Assembly: GCA_947453375.1 (NCBI GenBank)
Contig: CANGGT010000004.1
Span: 1-55,591, forward strand
Reading direction: 5' to 3'
DNA from: Planctomycetaceae bacterium
GTDB lineage: Bacteria > Planctomycetota > Planctomycetia > Pirellulales > UBA1268
Length of the DNA: 55,591 bases
In this document: in pieces, positions 8,601 through 17,041 of the stretch
Layout: each line of letters begins with the position of its first letter
Numbering within the stretch: position 1 is the stretch's first letter
The notes under the pieces: generated by a model
Seen by the model: the letters and a program-made list of their open reading frames with translations, nothing else
Databases searched by the model: none
Told to the model about the DNA's origin: nothing
Translations under genes and position numbers: made by a program

Positions 8601-9347
8601 CGTCGACTCCATCTTCATCCGAGTCGGATCGTTGCGGTAACGGCCGGTGTTGACGCAGAGGAGGATGTCCTGGGCGACGGCGTCCTCGCGATTGACGTAG
8701 TGGCAATCGCACGTCGCCACCGGCGGGATCCCCAGCTCGCGCGAGATTTCGAGCGCCGCGAGCGTCACCTGCCGCTGCATCTCCAGGCCGTTGTCCTGGA
8801 TCTCGAGGAAGTAACGGTCGCCGAACAGCTTGCGGAACCAACCGGCAACCTCGCGTCCCTTGGCCAGCTGCTCGGGCTGATCGGCCCCGACGCCGACGAG
8901 CGAACGGCTGAATTCCCCCGACAGGCATCCCGACAGGCAGACGAGCCCGCCGGAATGGGCTTCGAGAAGCTCACGGTCGATCCGCGGTTTGAAGTAGAAG
9001 CCCTCGAGGAAGGCCTTCGTCGCCAGTTGGAGGAGGTTGGCGTAGCCCTCGCGATCCTTCGCCAGGAGCGTGAGATGGTAGCTCGATTCCTTCTGGCTGC
9101 CGGCCTCTTTGTGGAAGCGGCTCCCGGGGGCGATGTAGGCCTCGTAGCCGATGATCGGATTGATGCCGGCCGACTTCGCCGCGGAATAAAACTCGAGCGC
9201 GCCGTGGAGATTGCCGTGGTCGGTGATCGCCAGGGCGTTCATCCCCAGCTCCTTCGTCCGCGAGACCAGCCGGTCGATCGAACTCGCCCCGTCGAGGAGG
9301 CTGTAGTGGCTGTGGCAGTGGAGATGGACGAACGAGCGGGCAGTCAT
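5676..9347 (-). CDS. dnaE: DNA polymerase III alpha subunit
   Basis: Replicative polymerase catalytic subunit, 1223 residues from ATG 9347 (an upstream in-frame ATG at 9371 adds 8). The N-terminal PHP domain keeps its metal-binding pattern (FVHLHCHSHYSLLDG and ITDHGNLHG), so it may retain phosphoesterase or proofreading activity. The palm carries PDIDIDFCKERR near residue 422 and KMDFLGLRYL near residue 575, giving the three catalytic Asp. GYGFNKSHSTAYALLAWQTAY and the PHP-to-palm spacing are those of DnaE1. A C-terminal OB fold (VVIGGMVAAIKLS, then GMFDLEDMDGIVRSICWPE) is present. The last about 30 residues are Gly/Arg/Ser rich and look like a non-conserved tail. It is a single gene between the DUF1598 and FHA genes on the same strand. 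Confidence 0.97.
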   Translation of the reverse strand: MTARSFVHLHCHSHYSLLDGASSIDRLVSRTKELGMNALAITDHGNLHGALEFYSAAKSAGINPIIGYEAYIAPGSRFHKEAGSQKESSYHLTLLAKDREGYANLLQLATKAFLEGFYFKPRIDRELLEAHSGGLVCLSGCLSGEFSRSLVGVGADQPEQLAKGREVAGWFRKLFGDRYFLEIQDNGLEMQRQVTLAALEISRELGIPPVATCDCHYVNREDAVAQDILLCVNTGRYRNDPTRMKMESTEFYLKSPEEMHNAFGGVAGEVTQAAVARSQEIADSVAIELELGKRHFPGFDVPSGLTASQELRRLCLEGLHARYAGMAKRWIDGEDGQPILSPQVMERLDRELGVIDTLGFSSYFLIVWDFVRESRDLGIPAAARGSGVGALVAYALYLSHVCPLEYDLLFERFLDVNRKEAPDIDIDFCKERRGEVIEYVKRRYGAANVAQIGTFGTLAARAAIRDVGRAMGLAIPRVDSIVALVPDQLGISIEEASAPGSQLAAACESDGEVRELVDLAGRIEGLARNVGTHAAAVVIADRPLVEYVPLQRVTGKEEVITQWAMGDVERAGLMKMDFLGLRYLTVVAKTIDIIAETTGNRPDPLAFPLEDQPTFDLLCRGETKGIFQLESGGIRDLLQRMKPDHFRDIVAVNALYRPGPLEGGMVDDYVAVKHGRKPAEYAHPVMKEVLEETHGVMVYQEQVMRILERLGGIELSSAYTCIKAISKKKLEIIAAFREKFVAGAKAKGLASAEGQELFGLIEKFAGYGFNKSHSTAYALLAWQTAYLKTHHAVEFMAALLSGDITGRNFKKKDALVEHVEDCRRMGIEVAPPDVNHSAADFTVADGRILFGLSAIKGCGGQASAAIDAERKKAGPYRDLDDFCGRLDSSVVNKTAVESLAKAGALDSLCPDRSMGAKRAALLAGIEKALAAGASRAADRKSGQKNLFDAFDEAPAVAAPTAPPPGLPEVPPLSDKEMRSYEKEVLGYYVHSHPLAEYADLLAAICTHGTADLAAVPPKGEVVIGGMVAAIKLSNTKQPRPGSTHTRYGMFDLEDMDGIVRSICWPEDYARCGEAIQADAVILVVGSIDRRAGSEETNLIVNEIVPLADAWQKPVKHVTLRFAEPGHDSTTLDRLAEILRRHPGSVPLRLVLDLADGRRVLMEADRHAVAWTPQFQAEVSGLLGPGMIRAGISIPRTGGSRSRDDSGRGDGRRFSGKGSPARAG

Positions 9348-9490
9348 CCGTGGCCTCGCGGAAGGGGGCATGAGGAGCCGGCGGGAGGGGCATCGCGGCG
9401 CTGCCGGACCACTCCTTCTCCAGGATCGGAGTGTACCGCGCGGGGCCGCCGTTTCCGGCCCACCCCTGCGGCGCGGCCGCGCCCCGCAGT

Positions 9491-10165
9491 TCAGCGATCG
9501 CGCGGATCGGCGATCGAGCGGAGCATCGCCGCGAGCTTCCCCTGGAGATCGAGGATTCCCTGCCAGTGGGCGAAGTCGATCTCGACGCTCTCGGCGCCGG
9601 GGCGCACCATCGCCCCTTCGCTCGCCTCGCGGAGCACGGCGAGGACATGGTCGAACAGCTCGACAAACTCGGCCGACTGTGCCGGGCTCATCCGCTCCGG
9701 CAGCGGCGGGAGCTGACCGGGGAGGATCGGCGGGGGGAAGTCGGCAAGATCGGGCGGGCCATCGGGGTTGGCGCCGGCGATCTTCCGCAGACGCTGGCCG
9801 ATATCCCGGGCCCGGGCCTCGTCGCCGGCCGGCAAACGTGACGCGATCTCGGCGATCCGCCGATCGATGTCGGTCTGCGAACCGACCAACAGCAGCGAAC
9901 GCCCCAGCGCGATCATGTCGCCGTCGCGGACGATCCGCACCTGGATGTCCTCGCCGTTGACCTTCGTGCCGTTGGTGCTCTCGAGATCGGTGAGGACGAC
10001 CTTGTCGTTGTCTTCCTGAAACTTGAGGTGGTAGCGACTGATCCGTTCGTCGTTGAGCTGGATCGTGTTCCCCTCCTCACGGCCGATTGTGACGGGGGTG
10101 GGGAGACGTTCGAACACCTTGCCGCGGTCGGCGCCGTGCAGGACTCTGAGGGTGACATACGCCAT
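9491..10165 (-). CDS. FHA domain protein
   Basis: A 224-residue cytoplasmic protein. Residues 1-95 form a forkhead-associated domain that binds phosphothreonine: IGREEGNTIQLND, then ISRYHLKF and STNGTKVNG supply the conserved Gly-Arg, Ser-Arg-x-His and Asn-Gly residues. The remainder is a charged helical region, a Pro-rich linker (PPPILPGQLPPLPERM) and a C-terminal helical segment without recognisable family. It probably reads out Ser/Thr kinase signalling, which is abundant in planctomycetes, but no kinase lies nearby. The gene starts at ATG 10165 with no strong ribosome binding site. The 253 bp upstream probably contain its promoter. Confidence 0.85.
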   Translation of the reverse strand: MAYVTLRVLHGADRGKVFERLPTPVTIGREEGNTIQLNDERISRYHLKFQEDNDKVVLTDLESTNGTKVNGEDIQVRIVRDGDMIALGRSLLLVGSQTDIDRRIAEIASRLPAGDEARARDIGQRLRKIAGANPDGPPDLADFPPPILPGQLPPLPERMSPAQSAEFVELFDHVLAVLREASEGAMVRPGAESVEIDFAHWQGILDLQGKLAAMLRSIADPRDR

Positions 10166-10418
10166 CGGCGGGCATCCGGGCGGAAAGCGCTGGATTTGCG
10201 GCTCTCCCGGCCGGCCACCATCGCTCCTCCAAGATTATCTGCTCTCGGCCGGCAAAGCCCGAAAAAGACGCTTCTCCCGCGCCACTTCCCCGCTGCGGCC
10301 ACGCTACGACCCTCTCGACCGACGCAACACCCCCTCCCCGGAGGGAAAAGCCGGCGGCGCTCCGAAACCACATCGCCGGGCCGATGTCCGCGGAAAGGCG
10401 ATCCACGGTCGGCCAGTT

Positions 10419-11402
10419 TCACCCCTTCCGGGGCGGTGACCGGGCCTCCCGCGCCATCCAGGCGAGCATTTCGGCGAGCCCTTCGCGGGTCGATTGCGGA
10501 TGGACGAATCCCGCGGCCACGAGCCGATCGGACGGGAAGTGGCTCGCTGACTGAAGCGCCGCCAGCCTGGCGCTCGACAGCGGCATCTCGCGCCCCGTAA
10601 CGCACGCAAGGAGATCACCGATCGGCGCGGCGAACCGGGCAAGCGGGAGCGGAATGCTCCGCGGCGGCGGTACCTGGGAAAGCGCGGCGATCGACGTCGC
10701 CAGGTCAACCACCGTCGTCGGCTGCGGATCGGAGACCTGATAGAGGGCACAGCCGGCCTTGGGGTCGGCGAGGGCAAACGCGATCGCCGCGGTGAGATTC
10801 TTCCGGGAGACGACCGATCGGGGCGTGGCCCCGGTGCCGACAAGGGATCGTCGCCCGGCGATCACCCGACGGGCGAAGGGGAGAAGATTCGACGCGGGGT
10901 CGGGGCCGTAGACCGCCGCAGGGCGGAGGATAACTGCCCGTCGCCCCTCCTCGGCCGCCGCCCAGGCGCGGACTTCCCCCTCGGCCCTCGCCTTCGATCC
11001 GCCGTAGGTAGGGCCGGTCGCAAGCGGGCTCTCCTCCGTGCCGCATGCGCTCCCTGGCACTGCAGCTTGAATCGAACTGACGAACACGAAGCAGCTCACG
11101 CCGTGCCGCGTCGCCCAGTCGAGCCAGGCCCGCGTCCCGCCGACATTGACGCGATCGGCAGCGTCAGGGTCGGCCGCCGAAGGCGTGGGCACCGCCTGCT
11201 CGACCTCGAGGTGGACGACAGCGTCGGGCACCGGGCTCGGCGCGAGGGCGAGGCATTCGCCGCGCGTCGATCCCCGCCACCCGGCAGGGAGATCGGTCGG
11301 CACCGTCCGGCCAGTGGCTATCCCGACGTGGCCGGCAGCGGCCAGCACCGGGAGGAGACCACGACCGACGAATCCCCGCGCTCCGGTGACGACGCATTCC
11401 AT
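10419..11402 (-). CDS. NAD-dependent sugar epimerase/dehydratase (extended SDR)
   Basis: A 327-residue extended SDR. It begins MECVVTGARGFVGRGLL, the GxxGxxG nucleotide fold, and has FVFVSSIQAA (catalytic Ser strand) and TYGGSKARAE (YxxxK). These fit UDP-galactose 4-epimerase-like or 4-keto sugar reductase enzymes of O-antigen loci; the substrate cannot be told from sequence. The ATG at 11402 lies 4 bp after the stop of the upstream glycosyltransferase, so the two are probably coupled. The open frame continues 73 codons upstream inside the glycosyltransferase, but that extension is not SDR-like. It is the last gene of the minus-strand operon that starts near 18.25 kb. Confidence 0.85.
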   Translation of the reverse strand: MECVVTGARGFVGRGLLPVLAAAGHVGIATGRTVPTDLPAGWRGSTRGECLALAPSPVPDAVVHLEVEQAVPTPSAADPDAADRVNVGGTRAWLDWATRHGVSCFVFVSSIQAAVPGSACGTEESPLATGPTYGGSKARAEGEVRAWAAAEEGRRAVILRPAAVYGPDPASNLLPFARRVIAGRRSLVGTGATPRSVVSRKNLTAAIAFALADPKAGCALYQVSDPQPTTVVDLATSIAALSQVPPPRSIPLPLARFAAPIGDLLACVTGREMPLSSARLAALQSASHFPSDRLVAAGFVHPQSTREGLAEMLAWMAREARSPPRKG

Positions 11403-11406
11403 GCCG

Positions 11407-12705
11407 TCACCGGGAGAGCGACTCGAGCCAGCGGGCGAACCGGGGGTAGGTCTGTTCGCGGTCGAAGGCATCCTCGGCGAGTCGGCGGGCCCCTTGGCGG
11501 AGTTCGAGGAGGCGACGACGGTCGGCGGCCAGCTCCCCCAGGACCCCGGCCAACGATCCCGGATCGCCGGCCGTGTAGGGGAGGCCGGCACGGTGGCGAT
11601 CGATGAGGTCGGCGAGTTCACCGGGGAGAGCGTTGACGAGCGCGAGCCCCGCCGCCGCGTAGTCGCATGCCTTGTAGGGCACCGCCACGAGCGACTCAGG
11701 CTTCACAGCCACGAGGCCGACGTCGCACTCCGCCAGGAGCGCGGCATACGCTCCGCGCGGCAGCAGCCCATGGACCACGACGCGGGCAGGCCCGGGGATC
11801 GTCGCCGCATCGGCCTTGATCTTCGCCTCGAGCTTTCCCGTTCCAGCGACGTGGATGTCGACGGCCGTTCCCGCGGCCGACAGCCGTCGCGCGGCCGCGA
11901 GGACGGTGTCAAGATCCTGTCCCTGCTCGAGGCTCCCGGCATAGACGCAGGAAAGCGGCCGCGGGTCGCCGCCGGTGGACGGCACGTCGAGCGGATAGGG
12001 GCGCGGCGGCTCGCGATACTCGGCGAGATAGGCGCCGAGATGACAGACATAGGGGGGGCGTTCGGCGGTCACCGCGGGGAGATCGCGGAGGGCGGAGTCG
12101 GCATAGGCCCGGGTGGAGGACGAGATGCCATCGGCCGATTCGAGGAGGACGCGGCGGCGGCGTTGCATGCCGCCGAGAAGGAGGGGGCTGAGGAAGCGAC
12201 GGATCCACGCGGGGCCGGGGAGGAGACGCTCGAACGTCTCCGGCCAGAGATCCATGAGGTCGACAACCAGGACCGCATCGAGACGGCGGGCGAGTCGGGC
12301 AGCAGCCTCCGGCCCCTCGAGCGGCGGCAGGCTGGCGAGCACGATGTCGGGCCGTTCGAGCCTTCCGGAGGCGACAGCCTCGGTGGCTTCGCTTTCGAGA
12401 TTCCGACCGAAGTCGCGGTGACTCCTGAGGCGAGACAGCGAGACGTTCGTACGGTAGGGCCTCACCGGCACCAACCGGATGCCGAAGCCCTCCTCGTCGG
12501 CAACGATCCGGGGGACCGGACGGCGCGGCGCCTTGCGCCGGTGGCTCCAATCGGCCGTCCACCAGGTGACGTCATGTCCGCGACCGGCGAGCACCCGGCA
12601 GAGCGTCCAGAAACGGAGCGGCGGCAGCCCCTCTCCGGGGATGTCATCGAACGGGTTCACGACCCAGATCGACAGCGGGTGGGGCGTGGGCTCGGATCGA
12701 CTCAT
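11407..12705 (-). CDS. GT4 family glycosyltransferase, WbuB-like
   Basis: A 432-residue GT-B glycosyltransferase that should add one sugar to a lipid-linked glycan at the cytoplasmic membrane face. The N-terminal half has VVNPFDDIPGEGLPPLRFW and GHDVTWWTADWSHRRKA, as in WbuB-type enzymes. The C-terminal nucleotide-sugar domain starts at LSCVYAGSLEQGQDLDTVLAA and contains DVGLVAVKPESLVAVPYKACDYAAAG. The last motif corresponds to the E-x7-E region, although the second acidic residue is replaced in this subgroup. It lies 96 bp downstream of the kinase fusion and 4 bp before the epimerase. Donor and acceptor sugars are unknown. Confidence 0.88.
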   Translation of the reverse strand: MSRSEPTPHPLSIWVVNPFDDIPGEGLPPLRFWTLCRVLAGRGHDVTWWTADWSHRRKAPRRPVPRIVADEEGFGIRLVPVRPYRTNVSLSRLRSHRDFGRNLESEATEAVASGRLERPDIVLASLPPLEGPEAAARLARRLDAVLVVDLMDLWPETFERLLPGPAWIRRFLSPLLLGGMQRRRRVLLESADGISSSTRAYADSALRDLPAVTAERPPYVCHLGAYLAEYREPPRPYPLDVPSTGGDPRPLSCVYAGSLEQGQDLDTVLAAARRLSAAGTAVDIHVAGTGKLEAKIKADAATIPGPARVVVHGLLPRGAYAALLAECDVGLVAVKPESLVAVPYKACDYAAAGLALVNALPGELADLIDRHRAGLPYTAGDPGSLAGVLGELAADRRRLLELRQGARRLAEDAFDREQTYPRFARWLESLSR

Positions 12706-12801
12706 GGACGGGAGCGTAGCACATGCATCGCCCCGGCGAGAGCGGGCCCCCTCAAGTGGCTGAACGACGGGGGGAAACGGGCAAAAGAGCCCGCTTGGCG
12801 G

Positions 12802-15800
12802 TCATTCCCAGTCGCCGAGGGCCTCGACGGAGGCGGCCGACCCGTCCCGCAGCCAGCCGTCGAGTTGGGCGACGTCCTTGAGCTGCTGCCCCCGGAAACG
12901 GGGGACGACGAAATACCGGCTCGTGACCTCCGGGAGGGCGGTCATGTCGCCCCACAGTTTCTCGAACTGGGCCACGGGGAAGACGTCCTCCTGCCCGTGC
13001 CCCCAGCGCTTCTTGACGTCTTTGAGCGTGACGTACGTCGGCATGCGGGCCGCCACGCCGCGGATGGCGGCCGCAACCCGGGCCGTGGCGCCCCGGTCGC
13101 CGTCGGCCGCCGCGACGACGTCTCCGCGCTCGATCCCGAACACCCCGAGCAGGGCATCGAGGTCGAGCCAGATCGTGGCGGAGTTGTAGAACCGCAACCG
13201 AAACTCATCCTCCTCGCGCGGCATCGCCAACCCCTCGACGAGGCGCGGCCGACCGTTGACCCGCGCCAAGCCGCCACCGCGATCCTCGATCCGCCGCGGG
13301 ATCACCTCGACGCCGAGCGTCGCCCCGCCGGCGATGTGACGGCCGAGGATCGCCGGATCGAGATCGGTGCCGACGGTGTCGATGTTGTGGATCATCAGCC
13401 ACCGCAGGCTGGGCCGCTCGCGGATGAGACCGGCGAGGACGCCGTTGCGGAGCATGTTGGGAAACTCGTACCAGTGCCCGACCGGATGAAGGCACTGCGC
13501 CAGCGCGTTGTCGGTGTAGTCGCTTCCCTCCCCCGCGCGCTCGGCCCAGGAGACGAGCGCGGCTTGGACGCTGTCGCGCATCTTCTCCCGCTGCTCGTCG
13601 AGAACCTGCCGCGAAGTCTCCTCCCAGGCGAACCGCAGGTCGCGGACCATCGGCACCAGCCGCAAGCCAACGGCCCTGCCGGGCGAGAGGATCACCGGCA
13701 GATCGGCTGCCTCGAGCTGTCGGTGGGTGAGATGGCTCGTCGTCACCACGTGGGGAATGGCGACGCCGGCGACCCGCGACATCCGCCGCGTCTTGGCGAC
13801 GTGGACGTCGAGAAACGTTCGCCAACCGCCAGCCAGCCGGCAGAACGGATGGAGCGCCTTGACCACCCCCGCCCCCTGCGTCCAGCGGCTGCCGATCCCG
13901 GCCGAGAGCGTGACGACGGCGGCCTCCCCCCGGGCCAGGGCCTCGAGGCCCAACTCCCGCGCGGCCGACGCCGAATCGCCCCCCACCCACTCCACGTCGC
14001 CATCGCCGACATCCTCGATCGAGGTCGATGGCGGGAGCCGGTTCTGCGCCAGACCGATTCGACCGCCACGGAGATCGGCCCGGATCTGTTCGTGCTCCAC
14101 GTCGTCGAAGCCCAAGGCCTCGAGGGCCGTGCGGAGATCGCGGGTCGTGGTCTGGGCCACGTTGCCGGCGGGGAAGAGCCGATCGAAAAGGGTGTGGACC
14201 ATTCCCGCCAGTTCGGGGCGGGAGCGGCAGGCGTTGCCGAACGCGTCGAGTTCGCTGCGGCGCGATTCGGTGAGTTCCGGCCGCGACGTGCGGAGGAGCC
14301 CGGGCACGACCCGGGCGTAGTAGGGGGCGGGCATGAGGGCATCGGCCCCCTCATGGAGCTGGCACCACGTCCCGCGCGGATTGACGGTGAAGTCGTAGAC
14401 GACAGGCTCCATGGCGAACGGGAGGCCGTGTTCGAAACGGCGCTTCGTCGCCGCCATGATCCCGGCAAGCGCCTCCTGCCCTTCGAGCCGGGCGGAGGGC
14501 TCGAAGATGAACCCCATCCCTCCCCCCGACATCCCACCGAGCATCCAAAAGCCCCAGAAGCGGTCGCCGAAGCGGGCCCGGACCGCATCGATGAGCGTTT
14601 CGGTGTAGGCGTTGCTCGACCACGGGATGATGGTGCGGAGGGGGCCTGTGAAGTTGCGGGTTGTGGCGGCGGCGATCCGCCGCGCATCCCCCGCGGTGAG
14701 GGCGGCGATGATCTCGTCGAGCACCTCACCCGCCTCGATCCGCGCCTGCCACTCCGCTTCGCAGCGGAGGAGGTATTTCTCGGTCACCATCTCGAGGATC
14801 GGACCGACGTTCTGCGCCATCCCGCCATGGACGAGGACGAGGGATTCCTGGAGATCGACTCCCAGCGGCACCGGATCGTGCCGGGGGAGGAGCCTCCCGC
14901 GACTGACGCCGAACTCCGGATCCCCTTCGGCGGCGACGACGCCGCGGATCAGCTTCGCCGCCGGCCACACGCCGCCGGAATCCTGCCACCCGCCGCCGCT
15001 CCCGCCGAGCCACTCGCCGAGAATGGCCCGGGCGGCTACGAGACGCCGCTCCTGCTCGTCGAGCGCCCCCGTGAGCGATCGCGCCTGGCCGGTGGCCCGC
15101 ATGCAGACGCTGATCAGGGCGGCGAGGAGATTCGTCGAAACGGCGAGGCGCGAGCCCTTCGGAATCCCGTTGACGGAGCTGACCAGCTCCAGGCCATGCC
15201 CGGGGCCGACGACGGCGGCGAGGACGTCGGCGAGCGACTCCCCCGATCCCTCGATCCCCGGTGGCACGATTCCCGCGGCGATCACCGCAGCCTTGAGCAG
15301 CCCGAGGTGATCGCGCCCGAAATCGAACACTTCGCCGAGGTCGGAGATGTCGGCCGTGGCGTCGAGATCGATGCTCGTCAACCGCAGCAACGGCTCGTCG
15401 ATGACGCGAAGGTAGACCTCCACCGGCGGCCGGGGGGCCGCGTCGCGGCCGTGAACGCCGAGGTCGACCGACACGTTGAGAACGCGAGCCGCCTCCGGGC
15501 AATCCATGCCGAGGAAGAAGATGTCGCTCCAGCCGGCGTGCGACAAATCCATGCGCACCGGCGTCGATTCCTGGAGGAGCGGAAACGGCGTCCTGGCGCC
15601 GGCCGCCCCGCGCTTGAGCAGCTCGGGGCGGATGCGGAGCGGATGATCGTCGGGATGCCCGACCCGGAACATCCACTGATTGCCACGGATCGACCGCACC
15701 GACTGGCGCACCTGATTGGCGAGCGTCTGCAGGCCGAGTTCGCGGTAGGCGCTGGCAAGCGAGCTCGACAGGGCCGCGGAGGGGCCATCGGCCTGCTGCC

Positions 15801-16110
15801 GCGCGAGGAGGACATCGATCGCCTCCTCGAAGCGCCGGCCGAGGAGGTGGTGGACGGCCGTGGGGGGAATCAGCCCCGCCGTCGCGGCGGATTCCTCGAG
15901 CGACGCGGGGAGATGGTAGCGATGGATGGAGGCGAGGAAGAACAGCGCCCGGACGCGTCGGTAAAGATTGGGGCAATCGCGCCGGTAGGCATCGAGGGCC
16001 GCCGCCTCCGCAAGGAGCAGAGAAGTGCCAGCGCCCCGGCAGGCCTCATCGACCGAACGGTCCCGCGTGGCCGAATCGGCCGCGGTGATGATTCCGACGA
16101 GCCTGCTCAT
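12802..16110 (-). CDS. Fusion of fucokinase-like GHMP kinase and UDPGP-type uridylyltransferase
   Basis: A 1102-residue cytoplasmic protein. Residues 1-180 are helical with no clear family. Residues about 185-560 resemble the GHMP kinase part of L-fucokinases: RMDLSHAGWSDIFFLG (start of the sugar-binding fold), SSVNGIPKGSRLAVSTNLLAA near 311 (phosphate loop, usually PKGSGLGTSS), and LGGMSGGGMGFIFEP near 524 (third motif). Residues about 725-1080 look like a UTP-dependent sugar-1-phosphate uridylyltransferase: TLSAGIGSRWTQG near 734 with Lys751, HPVGHWYEFPNML near 875, and MIHNIDTVGTDLDPAILG near 906. A single protein could thus phosphorylate a free sugar at C1 and convert it to UDP-sugar. Bacterial and plant Fkp/FKGP proteins have the reverse order and use GTP. 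The ATG overlaps the stop of the upstream GalU-like gene (ATGA), which fixes the start. Substrate unknown. Confidence 0.8.
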   Translation of the reverse strand: MSRLVGIITAADSATRDRSVDEACRGAGTSLLLAEAAALDAYRRDCPNLYRRVRALFFLASIHRYHLPASLEESAATAGLIPPTAVHHLLGRRFEEAIDVLLARQQADGPSAALSSSLASAYRELGLQTLANQVRQSVRSIRGNQWMFRVGHPDDHPLRIRPELLKRGAAGARTPFPLLQESTPVRMDLSHAGWSDIFFLGMDCPEAARVLNVSVDLGVHGRDAAPRPPVEVYLRVIDEPLLRLTSIDLDATADISDLGEVFDFGRDHLGLLKAAVIAAGIVPPGIEGSGESLADVLAAVVGPGHGLELVSSVNGIPKGSRLAVSTNLLAALISVCMRATGQARSLTGALDEQERRLVAARAILGEWLGGSGGGWQDSGGVWPAAKLIRGVVAAEGDPEFGVSRGRLLPRHDPVPLGVDLQESLVLVHGGMAQNVGPILEMVTEKYLLRCEAEWQARIEAGEVLDEIIAALTAGDARRIAAATTRNFTGPLRTIIPWSSNAYTETLIDAVRARFGDRFWGFWMLGGMSGGGMGFIFEPSARLEGQEALAGIMAATKRRFEHGLPFAMEPVVYDFTVNPRGTWCQLHEGADALMPAPYYARVVPGLLRTSRPELTESRRSELDAFGNACRSRPELAGMVHTLFDRLFPAGNVAQTTTRDLRTALEALGFDDVEHEQIRADLRGGRIGLAQNRLPPSTSIEDVGDGDVEWVGGDSASAARELGLEALARGEAAVVTLSAGIGSRWTQGAGVVKALHPFCRLAGGWRTFLDVHVAKTRRMSRVAGVAIPHVVTTSHLTHRQLEAADLPVILSPGRAVGLRLVPMVRDLRFAWEETSRQVLDEQREKMRDSVQAALVSWAERAGEGSDYTDNALAQCLHPVGHWYEFPNMLRNGVLAGLIRERPSLRWLMIHNIDTVGTDLDPAILGRHIAGGATLGVEVIPRRIEDRGGGLARVNGRPRLVEGLAMPREEDEFRLRFYNSATIWLDLDALLGVFGIERGDVVAAADGDRGATARVAAAIRGVAARMPTYVTLKDVKKRWGHGQEDVFPVAQFEKLWGDMTALPEVTSRYFVVPRFRGQQLKDVAQLDGWLRDGSAASVEALGDWE

Positions 16111-16946
16111 GACACCTGCGGTTGTCGGGCGAGGAGTTCGACGACCTGCGCCAGCACGTGGGCGCGGTCGCGTCCCGAGAGGGCCAAGGCCATCTGGGCG
16201 GTGAGCAGGCCGTACGGAAGGCCGAGATCGTAGCGGGCGCCCTGCACCTGATGGGCGAGATAGCGTTCCTGCCGCGCCAGTCGCGCAAGCGCCCCAGAGA
16301 GATTGAGGCGGCCGCTTCCGTCGGTGGAGGCGAGCAAATCGAAGATCGCCGGCGTCAGTACATGCATGCCGAAGAAGCAGAGATAATGACCGGCTCGCAA
16401 TCCGGGAACGACGAGCTCCTGCTCGGCCTGGGTCGGCGTCGGCTTCTCGAGGACGGTGTCGATCTCGTAGAGCCGGCTGGCGTGGGCGACGCGGCGACCA
16501 CCGACGGCCCCGAACCACGGGAGCATGCTCTCGCGGGTCGGCTGCACCGCCGACACGGCACACTGCTCCCGACGCGCCGTCTCGACGAGCTGCTCCGCAC
16601 AACGTGAGGGAACGTCGCTCACGTAGAGGTGATCGCCGACGAAATGGAGGAACGGCTCGTCCCCGACGAAGGCCCGGGCACAGAGCACGGCCGCGCCGTA
16701 GCCGTTGGGCTCGTGCTGGGGAATCATCTCGAGACGGCCAGGACGCCGATCGATGGCTGCCTGGAACGCCGACTCATCCCCAGGTCTGACGACGACGGCG
16801 ATCTCGTCGGCACCGGCGGCGAGGGCCTCGTCGACGATGATGCCGAGCGCCGACCGGACCACGCCATCACGGTCGACGAGCCGCTGGAGGGGATGCTCCT
16901 GGGGCGTTTTCCCAGCAGCGGTGATCACGGCGCGGCGGAGATTCAT
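16107..16946 (-). CDS. GalU-like nucleotidyltransferase with degenerate active-site loop
   Basis: A 279-residue protein with the fold of glucose-1-phosphate uridylyltransferases. RRAVITAAG starts the first strand, IPQHEPNGYGAAVLCARAF and HFVGDHLYVSD match the base-binding and metal-binding segments, and DTVLEKPTPTQAE and GHYLCFFGMHVLTPAIF match the sugar-binding part. The signature loop, normally GxGTRxxPxTK, reads GKTPQEHPLQRLVDRDG here, so the phosphate-binding Gly-Thr-Arg and the Lys are lost or altered. It may be inactive as an enzyme or use another chemistry. ATG 16946 was chosen by homology. Its stop overlaps the start of the kinase-uridylyltransferase fusion by ATGA, suggesting equal amounts of the two proteins and perhaps a complex. 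Alternative: a real NDP-sugar synthase with a divergent loop. Confidence 0.75.
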   Translation of the reverse strand: MNLRRAVITAAGKTPQEHPLQRLVDRDGVVRSALGIIVDEALAAGADEIAVVVRPGDESAFQAAIDRRPGRLEMIPQHEPNGYGAAVLCARAFVGDEPFLHFVGDHLYVSDVPSRCAEQLVETARREQCAVSAVQPTRESMLPWFGAVGGRRVAHASRLYEIDTVLEKPTPTQAEQELVVPGLRAGHYLCFFGMHVLTPAIFDLLASTDGSGRLNLSGALARLARQERYLAHQVQGARYDLGLPYGLLTAQMALALSGRDRAHVLAQVVELLARQPQVS

Positions 16947-17041
16947 GGCAGCTCCGTGGGGAAGACTGGAAGGCCGGTGAAGAATCGCTCGTTGGCATTG
17001 AAAATGCAACCCGCCTCGAGGACTCCACCCGTGGCGCCTCG

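Noticed and set aside
7266-9716. 816-residue plus-strand open frame
   Set aside because: Antisense shadow of dnaE, whose motifs are certain on the minus strand.
12706-12801. Small gene between the GT4 gene and the fusion
   Set aside because: The 96 bases hold only a weak stem (CGGGC/GCCCG with TCTTTT loop) and no credible reading frame.
11146-16233. 1695-residue open frame on the plus strand
   Set aside because: It is antisense to the kinase fusion and GalU-like genes, rich in Arg/Gly/Asp without motifs, and results from GC-rich codon bias on the other strand.
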